Shown here: piece by piece, positions 50,740 through 60,194 of the stretch
Layout of the letters: each line of letters starts with the position of its first letter
How positions within the stretch are numbered: position 1 is the first letter of the stretch
Assembly: GCA_023384675.1 (NCBI GenBank)
Contig: JAHDVK010000025.1
Coordinates: 18,486-82,485 of the forward strand
Source: Bryobacteraceae bacterium
GTDB lineage: Bacteria; Acidobacteriota; Terriglobia; Bryobacterales; Bryobacteraceae
Reading direction: 5' to 3'
Length of the DNA stretch: 64,000 nucleotides
Program-made: the position numbers and the translations under genes
Notes under the pieces: model-generated
What the model saw: the letters and a program-made list of their open reading frames with translations, nothing else
The model's database searches: none
Told to the model about the DNA's origin: nothing

Positions 50740-52176
50740 ATGCCGAAAAAGGTCGCCATGATCGGAGCCGGCAGCATCGTCTTCTGCCGCACCCTGTTAA
50801 ACGACATTCTCGCCACGCCCGCGCTGGCCGATTCCGAAGTCGCGCTGATGTCGCGCACCGAACCGAAGCTCCGCGCGATGGAGCAGTTCGCGCAGCGGAT
50901 GGTGAAGGATAACGGCCTGCCCGCAAAGGTATGGGCCACGCTGGACCGCCGCGAAGCGATCCGCGATGCGGACTTCGTCGTCGTCATGGTCCAGGTGGGC
51001 GGCGTGGAGGCATTCGAGCTCGACTACAAGATCCCGCTGCGCTACGGCATCGACCAGTGCATCGCCGACACGCTCGGCCCCGGCGGCATCTTCCGCGGCC
51101 TGCGCACGATACCGCTGCTGGTGGAGATCGCCCGCGACATGGAAGGCCTCGCGCGCCCCGGCGCCATCATGCTGCAGTACGCCAATCCGATGGCCGCCAA
51201 CTGCCTCGCCCTCGGCCAGGCCTCACGCGTGCCCTTTGTGGGCCTCTGTCACGGCGTGCAGACCACGCTCGACCTGATCTCACGTTACTGCGGGGTGCCC
51301 AAGGAGGAGATCACCTACACCTGCGGCGGCATCAACCACATGGACTGGTTCCTGACGCTCGAACACAAAGGCCGCGACCTCTACCCGCTGCTGCGCGAGG
51401 TCTTCGAAAAGCCCGAATTTTACAAGAACGAAAAGGTGCGCGGCGAGGTTTTCCGCCATTTCGGCTACTTCATGACCGAATCCACGGGCCATCTGAGCGA
51501 ATATGTGCCCTGGTTCCGCAAGTCGAAGGCGGCGCTGGAAGCCTACTGCGACGAGCCGAGCTTCGGCGGCGAAAGCGGAGCGTATTACTCGTGGTGCCGC
51601 ACCGTGGCGGACTATTATGCGGGCCACGACCCGCTCCAGTTCGAGTCCACCGCGCTCGAGCCGCGCAGCGTCGAATATTGCTCGTGGATCATGGAAGCCG
51701 TGGCCACCGGGCGGCCGTTCCGCTTCATGGGCAACGTCCGCAACGATGGGTACATCACGAACCTGCCCGCGGGCTGCTGCGTGGAAGTGCCCACGTTCGC
51801 CGATGACACGGGCCTGCATCCCACCTTCATCGGCAGTCTGCCGCCGCAATGCGCCGCGCTGTGCATGACCAACGTGAATGTGCAGATGCTCACCGCCGGG
51901 GCGGCGCTGAACGGCGATCCCGAACTCGTGATGCAGGCCGCGGCGCTCGATCCGCTTTCCTCGGCCGTCTGCACGCTCGACGAGATCCGCCGCATGTGTT
52001 CGGAGATGCTGGAGGCGCAGCGCGAATGGCTTCCCGGGTTTGAAGGGCGCGCCGTCGCGCCGCGGCCCGCCATCTCGGTCCCGCCCGATTGCACGCCCGT
52101 GGACGTGCCGCTCGACCCCGCGCTCGCGATCGGCAAACGCTTCGGCACGCTGATCAGCCAGACCGAGAGGGAGTGA
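50740..52176 (+). CDS. GH4-family NAD+/Mn2+-dependent glycosidase
   Basis: 478 aa from ATG 50740; ATG 50728 is in frame but its AAAGG touches the start codon, while GGATGAG is 7 nt before 50740. Rossmann VAMIGAGSIVFCRTLLNDI, then 'VMVQVGGVEAFELDYKIPLRYGIDQCIADTLGPGGIFRGLRTI', the metal-site Cys in GLCHGVQTT and His in TCGGINHMDWFL. GH4 enzymes cleave alpha- or beta-glycosides by an NAD-driven oxidation. 'ALRTIP' and 'QCIADTLGPGGI' are typical of the alpha-galactosidase/alpha-galacturonidase group, but substrate needs testing. A galactokinase nearby supports alpha-galactosides. Cytoplasmic. Confidence 0.92.
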   Translation: MPKKVAMIGAGSIVFCRTLLNDILATPALADSEVALMSRTEPKLRAMEQFAQRMVKDNGLPAKVWATLDRREAIRDADFVVVMVQVGGVEAFELDYKIPLRYGIDQCIADTLGPGGIFRGLRTIPLLVEIARDMEGLARPGAIMLQYANPMAANCLALGQASRVPFVGLCHGVQTTLDLISRYCGVPKEEITYTCGGINHMDWFLTLEHKGRDLYPLLREVFEKPEFYKNEKVRGEVFRHFGYFMTESTGHLSEYVPWFRKSKAALEAYCDEPSFGGESGAYYSWCRTVADYYAGHDPLQFESTALEPRSVEYCSWIMEAVATGRPFRFMGNVRNDGYITNLPAGCCVEVPTFADDTGLHPTFIGSLPPQCAALCMTNVNVQMLTAGAALNGDPELVMQAAALDPLSSAVCTLDEIRRMCSEMLEAQREWLPGFEGRAVAPRPAISVPPDCTPVDVPLDPALAIGKRFGTLISQTERE

Positions 52177-52244
52177 GACTGATGCATCGTGGGCATCGCC
52201 GCACAGCGCCTCCGGCGGACGCCGGCCGCTGCAGTCCGCTCGAT

Positions 52245-53561
52245 CTACCCCTTCAGCCGCAGTCCCACCTGCGCGGCCAGCGCGCGCAACGCGTCCCCGT
52301 GCGCGGGCAGGCACGGCAACAGCCGGCCGGCCTTGTCGCGCAGCCATTCCGGACAATCGTCCGCCGCTTCCAGTCCGCCGGTCAATCCCTGCAACTCGCG
52401 CCAGACCTGTGTCCAATGCGCGTTGTACTGTTCGAGCGAGGCCTGTGATCCGTTGGACTTGAGAATATCCGCGATGCGTCCCGCAAGATCGCGCCCCTCG
52501 AACAGCCCGAGGTTCATGCTCTGCACGCCCGCCGGCCCGGTAAGGTGCGCCGCGTCGCCCGCCAGCCACATGCCGCCCTTACCGAAGCGGCTCGTCAGGC
52601 GCTTCTCGAAGCGCACCAGCGTCCGCCAGGTCACATCTGTCGGCTGCGCGCGGAACCACGGCGCGCGTGTGCGAATGTACTCGTTGAGACTGGACTCCTC
52701 CAGCACCGGCAGACCCTCGCCGCCGCCCGCGCCGCGGTCCTTTTCGCGCTCGGTCGGGAAATAGCCGAAGCCCGACTTGAGGAGTTGGTCCTTCAACGCT
52801 TCCGCTTGCTCATCGGTGTAGCCCGGAAGCTGGAAACTCCAGCGGCACGCGCCGCCGGGCAGCGGCCACAGCACATCGGTGGTCTCCTCGCCCAACACGA
52901 GACGGGTTTCCTGCTCGAGGCCGGCATCGGCCGAGAACTCAAAAACCGCGAAATACAGCGGCGGTCCCACTTCGGGAAACTCCGCCCCCAGCGCCCTGCG
53001 CACACCTGAGCGATGGCCGTCCGCGCCGATCACAAAGGGCACTTCCAGTTCCTTCGACTCGGCCACCACCCACTCCGTGTGCGCCACGATGTAGCCGCGC
53101 GATTCGCGTTCGAAGCGGTTCACCTGGACATTCACCCCGCCGTTCGCCTGTTCGATCTTCGCCACCTCGTGCCGCCAGGAGACCTTCACGCCAAGCTCGC
53201 GTAAAGCCTTTTCGAGCATCTCCTCGAGTACGTCCTGCCGGACCACGGCCAGGCAGTCCTCGCCTTCGGCCAGCCGGATCTGCCCGCGCGAGCCTGCCCG
53301 GTCCCACAGCCCCAGCGTGCGCACCGGAAAGGCGCGAGAGAGAATCTGCTGCTTGAGGCCAAGCTCCTCAAAGAGGGCCAGAGCGGACGGATGGATAGCC
53401 AGCGCATAGCTGTGCTGGCAAGGCCAGATGCCGGTGTCCACCACCTCCACTCCCACGCCGCGCCGCGCCAGCGACAGCGCCGTGAACAGGCCCACCGGGC
53501 CGGCGCCCACCACCAGAGCTTCCACGGGACGATCCTTGCTGAACATCGCTTCCACCTCCAT
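52245..53561 (-). CDS. FAD-dependent aromatic-type monooxygenase (PHBH fold)
   Basis: 438 aa. Group A flavin hydroxylase motifs: 'ALVVGAGPVGLFTALSLARRGVGVEVVD' (GxGxxG), 'FVIGADGHRSGVRRALG' (DG motif) and 'MWLAGDAAHLTGPAGVQSMNLG' (GD motif, FAD ribityl contact). It hydroxylates an aromatic or polyketide-like ring using NAD(P)H and oxygen. It lies 75 bp downstream of the symporter and likely in its operon, so its substrate may be imported by it, although galactokinase in the same run argues for mixed purposes. Length is normal. Confidence 0.9.
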   Translation of the reverse strand: MEVEAMFSKDRPVEALVVGAGPVGLFTALSLARRGVGVEVVDTGIWPCQHSYALAIHPSALALFEELGLKQQILSRAFPVRTLGLWDRAGSRGQIRLAEGEDCLAVVRQDVLEEMLEKALRELGVKVSWRHEVAKIEQANGGVNVQVNRFERESRGYIVAHTEWVVAESKELEVPFVIGADGHRSGVRRALGAEFPEVGPPLYFAVFEFSADAGLEQETRLVLGEETTDVLWPLPGGACRWSFQLPGYTDEQAEALKDQLLKSGFGYFPTEREKDRGAGGGEGLPVLEESSLNEYIRTRAPWFRAQPTDVTWRTLVRFEKRLTSRFGKGGMWLAGDAAHLTGPAGVQSMNLGLFEGRDLAGRIADILKSNGSQASLEQYNAHWTQVWRELQGLTGGLEAADDCPEWLRDKAGRLLPCLPAHGDALRALAAQVGLRLKG

Positions 53562-53636
53562 GGGCGCGAACTTATATCAGACTGCAACGTCTGCTTTAAG
53601 TTTATAGCGCAGATTCGTCCCTGTGTGCCGGAAAAA

Positions 53637-55439
53637 TCACCGCCACAGCCGGTTCACGGTCCGTACGACCATCGCGCCGCTCACCACGCTCACCGCCAGC
53701 AGCGCGAGCGCGTAACCGGTGCGGCCATAGAGGAAGTTGCCGACCGTGAACAGCGCCGACCAGATCAGCACCGAACCGGCCACCCATCCCAACATCGCCG
53801 CGGGCACATCGGCCGCGCGCAGATCCTCGGCCGCTTCGGCCAGCGGAATGTTGGCCGCGCGGCGGACGTATTCCCAGCCGGGCCCGAACGGCCGGACGCG
53901 CTTGTAGAAGCTGATCAAGGTTTCCATGTCCGTCCGCGGACCCAGGTAGGCCACGGCCAGCCAGCTCGCCGTGGTCACCGCCACCGTCAGCAGCAATTCC
54001 TGATGCGTGCCCAACCCCGAACCGCCGCGCCGGGCGAACAGCAGCAGGATCGACATCCCGAACGACACCACCATCGCCACAATTTCGCACCACGCCGTCA
54101 CCCGCCACCAGAACCACCGCACCAGATACAACAACCCGGTGCCCGCGCCGATCTGCAGGATGATGTTGAAGCCGTCTTGCGCCGTCTCCAGGAAGAAGAC
54201 CATGCCCGAGGAGACGATAAACAACAGCACCGTGGACACGCGCCCCGCGAAAACATAGTGCTTTTCATCCCGGTCCCGGCTGATAAACCGGCGGTAGAAA
54301 TCGTGGACCATGTAGGACGCGCCCCAATTCAAATGGGTCAGGATCGTCGACGAATTCGCCGAAATCAATCCGCCCACCATCAGCCCCAGCCAGCCCACCG
54401 GCAGAATCCGCAGCATGGCCGGGTAAGCGATATCGTGGCCCACGAGGCTCGGATCGACATGCGGAAACTCGCGCCGGATATCGCTCAGATCGGGATAGAC
54501 GATCAGCGAGGCCAGCGCCACCAGGATCCAGGGCCACGGCCGCAGCACATAGTGGGCGAGATTGAAGAACAGCGTTCCGCCCAGCGCATCCTTCTCCGTG
54601 CGCGACGCCAGCATCCGCTGCGCCATGTAGCTGCCGCCGCCCGGTTCCGCGCCCGGATACCACATCGACCACCACTGCACCGCCAGCGGCATCACGAAAA
54701 TCGCCACCGCCAGGTCCCAATTACTACTGAAATCCGGCAGCATCGACAGATAATTCAGCCCGCCCGGCCCCTGTGTCGCGGATAATTTGTCCACCAGCCC
54801 GCTCAACCCTCCCACTTCCGGCAAGGTCACGGCAAAATAGGCGGCGGCGATCACGGCCGTCATCATCGTGAAGAACTGGATCGTATCGATCACCAGAACG
54901 CCCCACAACCCCGAGTGCGCGGCGAAAACCACGTTCAAAATCCCCACCGCCAGCAGCGTCTGCCAGCGGTCCAGCCCGAACAGCACCGCCGCGATCTTGC
55001 ACGCCGCCAGGTTCACCGTCGCCATGATGATGCAATTGAAGAAGAAGCCCAGGTACAGCGACCGGAAGCCGCGTACCGCCCCCGCCGCCTTGCCAGAATA
55101 ACGCACCTCATAAAATTCGAGATCGGTCAACACCCCCGAGCGCCGCCACAACCGGGCATAGAAGAACACCGTCGCCACGCCCGTCAGCGTGAACGCCCAC
55201 CACTGCCAGTTGCCCGCCACGCCCTGCGTGCGCACGAAATTGGTCACCAGGTTGGGCGTGTCGCTCGAAAACGTCGTGGCCACCATCGACAAGCCCACCA
55301 GCCACCACGGCACGGCACGTCCGGACGCAAAGAACTCCGACGTGTTCTTCCCCGAGCGTTTCGCGAAGAACAGAGCCGGAATGAAGCAGATCAGCAGCGA
55401 GCCAATCGCGATGATCCAATCGAGCGGCGCCAGATGCAT
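53637..55439 (-). CDS. Sodium:solute symporter (SSS), sugar-transporter-like
   Basis: 600 aa, about 14 membrane helices. SSS motifs: 'SEFFASGRAVPWWLVGLSMVATTFSSDTPNLVTNFV', 'QWWSMWYPGAEPGGGSYMAQRMLASRTEKDA' and 'MVGGLISANSSTILTHLNWGASYMVHDFYRRFI'. Size is nearer SGLT-type sugar carriers than to the 486-aa SSS at 23.4 kb. The stop codon of galactokinase lies 12 bp upstream on the same strand, so galactose or a galactoside is the most natural cargo. Both genes lead on into the FAD monooxygenase. Confidence 0.9.
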   Translation of the reverse strand: MHLAPLDWIIAIGSLLICFIPALFFAKRSGKNTSEFFASGRAVPWWLVGLSMVATTFSSDTPNLVTNFVRTQGVAGNWQWWAFTLTGVATVFFYARLWRRSGVLTDLEFYEVRYSGKAAGAVRGFRSLYLGFFFNCIIMATVNLAACKIAAVLFGLDRWQTLLAVGILNVVFAAHSGLWGVLVIDTIQFFTMMTAVIAAAYFAVTLPEVGGLSGLVDKLSATQGPGGLNYLSMLPDFSSNWDLAVAIFVMPLAVQWWSMWYPGAEPGGGSYMAQRMLASRTEKDALGGTLFFNLAHYVLRPWPWILVALASLIVYPDLSDIRREFPHVDPSLVGHDIAYPAMLRILPVGWLGLMVGGLISANSSTILTHLNWGASYMVHDFYRRFISRDRDEKHYVFAGRVSTVLLFIVSSGMVFFLETAQDGFNIILQIGAGTGLLYLVRWFWWRVTAWCEIVAMVVSFGMSILLLFARRGGSGLGTHQELLLTVAVTTASWLAVAYLGPRTDMETLISFYKRVRPFGPGWEYVRRAANIPLAEAAEDLRAADVPAAMLGWVAGSVLIWSALFTVGNFLYGRTGYALALLAVSVVSGAMVVRTVNRLWR

Positions 55440-55451
55440 AAGCCCGTGATT

Positions 55452-56582
55452 CTACTCTATTGCCCCCAGCGAAGCCAGCGCGCCCGCGCCCGGCTCGGCG
55501 TCGATTAGATGCCGTTGCTCGTCGAACTCCGCTTTCCCCAGGTAGAACCCCGCCTTCAACCGCTCCCGCACCGCCGCGCGTTCCGTCCGGCGGCAGAGCG
55601 CCACCACGCAGCCTCCGAAGCCCGCGCCGGTCAGCCGCGCGCCCAACGCGCCCGCTTCCGCCGCCGCTTCCGCCAGCCCGTCCAACGCCGCGCAGCTTAC
55701 CTTCAGGCGGTCTCGCAGGCTTGCGTGCGAGGCCGTGAGCAGCGCGCCGAACGTTTCCGCTTCGCCCGCCTGCATCGCGGCCACGGCCTGCTCCACGCGC
55801 TCGCGCTCGGTCACGACATGCAGGAAGCTCTCCCGTTCCAGATCCGAGTCCAGCCGCCCCGCGTCTGCTTCGCGCGCCTCCTTGTAAGACGGCAGCCCCA
55901 GGCGCTTCAATGCCTCGTGGCCGGCCTGCCGCCGCGCGTTATATTCCTCGCGCGCGCCGCCCGACTTCTGCGCCGTCGTCAGACTGTGCGCCACCAGGAA
56001 CGCCCAATCCCGCGGCACCGCCACGGCGCGCGCCGTTACCGGCGCAAAACTCACCCGCAACGCCGCTCCGCCCACCGCGCCCAGCACCGCCGCATGGTCC
56101 ATCCCGCCGCCGCGTGTGCCCACGAACTGCTCGCCCGGCGGCAGCACCTCCATCAACTCCTCGAACGATGCCTGCAAGCCGTTCGCCTCCAGCAGCGCCA
56201 GCACAAAGCCCGCGTACAATGCCGATGACGACGAAAGCCCCGCCGCCGCGGGCAGGTCCGAATCCACCTCCGCATCGATCCCTCGTCCCAGGCCCCACCG
56301 CGCACCCACCGTGACCGCCGCCGCACGCAGATAGTTCTCCCAATCGCCCTCGGCCGCGCGATCGAGGCCGCCGGTCCACTCGAATGCCCGCCGCCCGTAT
56401 CCGTTATGGCTGACGGCATGGATGCGCGTGTCCTGGCGCGGCGTGAACCGCACCCGGACCCGCCGCTCCAGCGCCATCGGCAGCACATCCAGACCGTGGT
56501 AGTCGATATGTTCCCCAATCAGATTCACCCGCCCAGGCACCGAAATCGCCCTCGCGGCATGGAAAGAAACGCCCTGTCGCAC
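55452..56582 (-). CDS. galK: Galactokinase
   Basis: 376 aa if started at GTG 56582; TTG 56591 is the only other nearby option and no ATG precedes the first motif. GHMP-kinase motifs are complete: 'VPGRVNLIGEHIDYHGLDVLPMAL' (galactokinase signature), 'DLPAAAGLSSSSALYAGFVLAL' (phosphate-binding loop) and 'RLTGAGFGGCVVALCRRTE' (motif 3). The enzyme phosphorylates alpha-D-galactose at C1 for the Leloir pathway in the cytoplasm. The N-terminus is shorter than usual by about 15 residues, missing the common F-x(3)-G-x(2)-P lead-in. Starts the leftward run galK-SSS-monooxygenase. Confidence 0.9.
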   Translation of the reverse strand: MRQGVSFHAARAISVPGRVNLIGEHIDYHGLDVLPMALERRVRVRFTPRQDTRIHAVSHNGYGRRAFEWTGGLDRAAEGDWENYLRAAAVTVGARWGLGRGIDAEVDSDLPAAAGLSSSSALYAGFVLALLEANGLQASFEELMEVLPPGEQFVGTRGGGMDHAAVLGAVGGAALRVSFAPVTARAVAVPRDWAFLVAHSLTTAQKSGGAREEYNARRQAGHEALKRLGLPSYKEAREADAGRLDSDLERESFLHVVTERERVEQAVAAMQAGEAETFGALLTASHASLRDRLKVSCAALDGLAEAAAEAGALGARLTGAGFGGCVVALCRRTERAAVRERLKAGFYLGKAEFDEQRHLIDAEPGAGALASLGAIE

Positions 56583-56839
56583 TTGCTCCAAGTTAACGGT
56601 TCGCCGGCCATCATGTCCACGGCTTCGAGACGATAGTCTAAACTCGCCGCCGCCGCCGCCGTCAAAGCCTTGCTTCTCGAGCAGGGCCAGGTGCTTGAAC
56701 CTCCAAATTGAGCGATAATAAAACAAGTTGGATTCACATTGTTCCGCGTGACCGGGCGGGGGCTTGATTGGCCACGTAGCTGGAGTTCTCCAGGGAATTG
56801 GTTCGCGGATGACCCCAATCAACAAGGAGAGATTCTGGT

Positions 56840-57196
56840 ATGCCTGCGAAGAAGAAAGTGACCGATACCCAGCCCGAAGCCGCCGCGCCCGCGCCGAAGC
56901 GCCGCGCGCCCGCCCGCACGAAGGCGGCCGAAGCCGCGCCTGAAAGCCCCAAAGCGAAGGCGCCCGCCAGTAAGAAAGCCGCGCCCAAAACGCCCGCCGC
57001 CACCCACAAAGCGCCCGCGCGCAAGGTGACGCCGCGCAAAACCACCGCGAAGACGCCCGCCTTCGACATCGAACTCCACCGCGCCGAGATCGAGCGGGAA
57101 GCTTACTTCCTCTGGCTCAGCCGCGGCAGCGCCCACGGCGACGCCGGCTCCGACTGGCTCCAGGCCGTCGAAATCGTCAAAACCCGCCACAGCTAA
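56840..57196 (+). CDS. Histone H1-like Lys/Ala/Pro-rich protein with DUF2934
   Basis: 118 aa, with AAGGAGA before ATG 56840. Residues 1-75 are a disordered basic tail of KKK, PKRRAPART and AAPKTPAATHKAPARK types, like histone H1 or AlgP C-termini. Residues 76-118 are a DUF2934 domain ('HRAEIEREAYFLWLSRGSAHGDAGSDWLQAVEIV'), a small helical unit that typically ends acidobacterial basic proteins. It probably binds DNA non-specifically. Faces galK across 257 bp of shared upstream DNA. Confidence 0.88.
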   Translation: MPAKKKVTDTQPEAAAPAPKRRAPARTKAAEAAPESPKAKAPASKKAAPKTPAATHKAPARKVTPRKTTAKTPAFDIELHRAEIEREAYFLWLSRGSAHGDAGSDWLQAVEIVKTRHS

Positions 57197-57404
57197 ACGC
57201 CGGACCGGACGAATTCTGTCGGAGGCAGGCGCGCTGGCCCTGCGAAGCTCTGGCTCCGCCACGAACCCTGCCGTTCGCCTTTGCGACACCAGCGTCCCAC
57301 AGGCGGACACCCGCGCAGCCCCCGCGCGAACGCAAAGCCTTCTCCCAATGTGACTTAGCCCCGCGGCCCCGCACGTGCCAGAATGAGCCTCAAGGAGAGA
57401 GGCT

Positions 57405-59804
57405 GTGTTCCACTGGCATGATTTCGTCCGCGCCTTCCGGTTTTTGCGCAAAAGTCCCGGCTTCGCCATCGTCGCCATCCTGACCATCGGTCTCGGGATC
57501 GGCGCTTCCACAGCCATCTTCAGCGTGGTGGACGGAGTCCTGCTCCGGCCCCTCGACCTGCCCGATGCCGCGCGCATCGTCAGCATCCAAACCCGCTGGA
57601 CGGACACCGGCCGTCTGCACCCGCGCATCACCGGCGGCGACTGGATCGACATCCGTCCCTCCGCCGATGTCTTTTCCGCCTCCAGCCTGTACTACGGCGG
57701 CGACATCGGCGTTCAGTTCGGCGACAAGGCCGAATTCGCCTCCACCTGGTTCGTGAACGCGGACTATTTCGACGTCCTTGGACTCTCCCCCGCGGCGGGC
57801 CGCTTCTTCCACTCCGGTGAAGCCGGCCGCACCGCTGTCGTCGGCCGGGACTTCGCCATCCGGCACTTCGGTTCGCCCGAAGCGGCCCTCGGCCGGGTCT
57901 TGCGGGTCGAGGAAACAGCCTACGAAATCACTGGCGTCGCGCCGCTCCCACGGCTTTGGGCGCTCGCCGGCGAGGTCTTCCTCGCCGCCCCGGAGCGGCC
58001 CATCAACACGAACCGGACAGCCTTCAACTACCGCGCCTTGGCGCGTATCCGCCCTGGCAGCGATCTCACCCAGGCCTCCACCCAACTCGAGGCCATCGGC
58101 CTCCGCCTGGCCGGCGAATACCCGGCCGAGAACGGCCGCAAGTCCTTCGCCGCAGTGCCGCTGCAGGAGACGCTCACGGGCGGCGTCCGGCAGATGCTGT
58201 ATGTGCTGCTCGGCGCGGTGATGCTGGTTCTGCTCATCGCCTGCGCCAACGTCGCCAACCTGCTGCTAGCGCGCGCCACGGCCCGCACCCGCGAAATCGC
58301 GCTTCGTGCCGCGCTGGGCGCGTCCCGCCGCCAGATCGTTCGCCAACTGATGGCGGAAAGCCTGCTGCTTGCTCTCGCCGGAGGCGCGCTCGGCATGCTG
58401 CTGGCCCTGCTCGGTTCGGACCTGCTCCTCGCGCTGGCCCCGCAAAACCTGCCCCGGCTGCACGAAGTGGCGGTCGATGGCCGCGTACTCGCCTTCGCCA
58501 GTGTGGTGTCGCTGCTCTCCTGCTTCAGCTTCGGACTGCTCCCCGCTTGGCGGGCCTCGCGGACGGACCTCAACGATTGCCTGAAACAAGGCGGTTCGCG
58601 CGGTTTGCTCGGCGGCGGCGCTTCCCGCCTGAAAGACGCGCTCGTGGTGGCCGAAATCGCCCTCGCCGTCACGCTCGTCGCGGGCGGGGGCCTGCTGTTC
58701 CGCAGCTTCCTCGCAATGGAAAACGCCCACCTCGGCTTCGAGCCGGAAGGCGTGCTAGTGGTCGAAGCCCATCAGCCCGCCGGAACAATGGATGAATACG
58801 TCCGCGTCACCCAGGACTTCGAACGCCTGTCCGGCGAATTGCTCTCGCTCCCGGGCGTCACCGCGGCCGCGGGCGTCATGGGCCTGCCCATGGGCCGCTA
58901 CGGCTCCAATGGCGGCTACATTGTCGAAGGCATGCCACTCCCCAAGGACTTCGGCCTGCTGCCGCAGGCGGGTTTCCGGCTCACCGCGCCCGGCTATTTC
59001 CAGGCTCTGCGGATCCCGCTCCTTCGTGGCCGCGATTTTACCGAACGCGACCACTACGAAGCCGAATTCGTCGCCATCATCAACGAATCGCTCGCCCGGC
59101 AGAGCTTCCCCGATCAGAACCCCATCGGCAAGCGCCTCCAGTGCGGCCTCGATTCCCCCAAGTGGATGACCATCGTCGGCGTTGTTGGCGACACCCGCCA
59201 GGACTCGCCCGGCGTGCCCCCCGGCCCCGAACTTTATATGCCGTTGCGCCAGCACCCCACGCGCGCCAACGAAGTCCAACTGGTGCTCCGCACCGCCGTA
59301 CCGCCCGAAACCCTGCAGAATCCCGTCACCCAACTGATCCGGTCCCGCCACCCGGAAATGGCCCTCGGCTTTACCACCATGCCCGCTCTGCTTTCTCGCT
59401 CCATGGCCGCGCCCAGGTTCCGGACGGTCCTCGTGATGGTCTTCGGCGCGGTGGCGTTGCTGCTCGCCATGGCCGGCGTCTTCGGAGTGATCAACTATCT
59501 GGTCGAGCGCCGGGTGCCCGAAATGGGCTTGCGGCTCGCTCTTGGCGCACCGCGCGCCGGCCTGGCCCGCGGCGTCATGGGCCGGGGCCTGCGCCTCGCC
59601 GCCCTTGGTATCGCCGCCGGATTCGCGCTCTCCGCGGCGGCGGGCCGCCTCATGGAATCCTTCCTCTACGGACTTGCGCCCACCGATCCGGCCACCCATG
59701 TCCTCACCGCCGCGGCGATGATCCTTGCGGCGTCGCTGGCCTCGCTCGCCCCCGCCTGGCGCGCCGCCCGCGTCGATCCCATGGTCGCCCTCCGCCAGGA
59801 GTAG
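57405..59804 (+). CDS. ABC-type permease of MacB/FtsX type (acidobacterial duplicated orphan permease)
   Basis: 799 aa, GTG start behind AAGGAGAG. 'FHWHDFVRAFRFLRKSPGFAIVAILTIGLGIGASTAIFSVVDGVLL' is the hallmark of this family. A MacB-type periplasmic domain (about 50-240) and an FtsX block of three helices (about 265-390, 'LIACANVANLLLARATARTREIALRAALGASRRQIVRQL') are followed by a second periplasmic domain (about 420-650) and a second FtsX block (about 675-795). So the gene is an internal duplication with eight membrane helices. No ATPase gene is adjacent, hence 'orphan'. Export or mechanical signalling role unknown; Acidobacteria have many paralogues. Confidence 0.93.
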   Translation: MFHWHDFVRAFRFLRKSPGFAIVAILTIGLGIGASTAIFSVVDGVLLRPLDLPDAARIVSIQTRWTDTGRLHPRITGGDWIDIRPSADVFSASSLYYGGDIGVQFGDKAEFASTWFVNADYFDVLGLSPAAGRFFHSGEAGRTAVVGRDFAIRHFGSPEAALGRVLRVEETAYEITGVAPLPRLWALAGEVFLAAPERPINTNRTAFNYRALARIRPGSDLTQASTQLEAIGLRLAGEYPAENGRKSFAAVPLQETLTGGVRQMLYVLLGAVMLVLLIACANVANLLLARATARTREIALRAALGASRRQIVRQLMAESLLLALAGGALGMLLALLGSDLLLALAPQNLPRLHEVAVDGRVLAFASVVSLLSCFSFGLLPAWRASRTDLNDCLKQGGSRGLLGGGASRLKDALVVAEIALAVTLVAGGGLLFRSFLAMENAHLGFEPEGVLVVEAHQPAGTMDEYVRVTQDFERLSGELLSLPGVTAAAGVMGLPMGRYGSNGGYIVEGMPLPKDFGLLPQAGFRLTAPGYFQALRIPLLRGRDFTERDHYEAEFVAIINESLARQSFPDQNPIGKRLQCGLDSPKWMTIVGVVGDTRQDSPGVPPGPELYMPLRQHPTRANEVQLVLRTAVPPETLQNPVTQLIRSRHPEMALGFTTMPALLSRSMAAPRFRTVLVMVFGAVALLLAMAGVFGVINYLVERRVPEMGLRLALGAPRAGLARGVMGRGLRLAALGIAAGFALSAAAGRLMESFLYGLAPTDPATHVLTAAAMILAASLASLAPAWRAARVDPMVALRQE

Positions 59805-60194
59805 CGATCATCGGCAGAAATGGCGTCTGACGCCTCCGGCACGGCGTCCATCTCTGGGATTGGGTTGGTTCCAGAACGACTCATGACCAACTTGTTTCAG
59901 ACGAAAGTCCCGCCGGTACAGCGTAATCCGCCCGCGGTCTGCGGCGCATTCGCCCGGCCCTATGCTGCCGCACCGAATGCGCGCATTTGGAATCAATAAG
60001 TTAAAGAACCAGAAAATCGCTAAATGGCCGTTGACACTATTTTCCCTCATTAAGACAGATAAACAGGTTTAATTATCTGTAATACTCCTTCGAATAACGC
60101 GGTACAGGCATCCCGGGCGAATGCCACGGCTGCGAAAAATAGTCTTTTCAAAATATTGATTTTGGAGTAAGGTTAAGAATCAGGGGGAAGACTC
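59805..60194. other. Intergenic stretch, AT-rich on the right
   Basis: 390 bp without a gene. From about 59985 the composition turns AT-rich for this genome. Visible: TTGACA at 60034-60039 with no good -10, imperfect AGATAA...TTATCT arms around 60055-60076, and CAAAAT-ATTG-ATTTTG near 60150, followed by the GGGGGAAG site before 60195. No RNA gene recognised. Confidence 0.5.

Noticed and set aside
57177..57374. Minus-strand small ORF downstream of DUF2934 gene
   Set aside because: No ribosome site, no hydrophobic or conserved feature; the gap is better read as non-coding.
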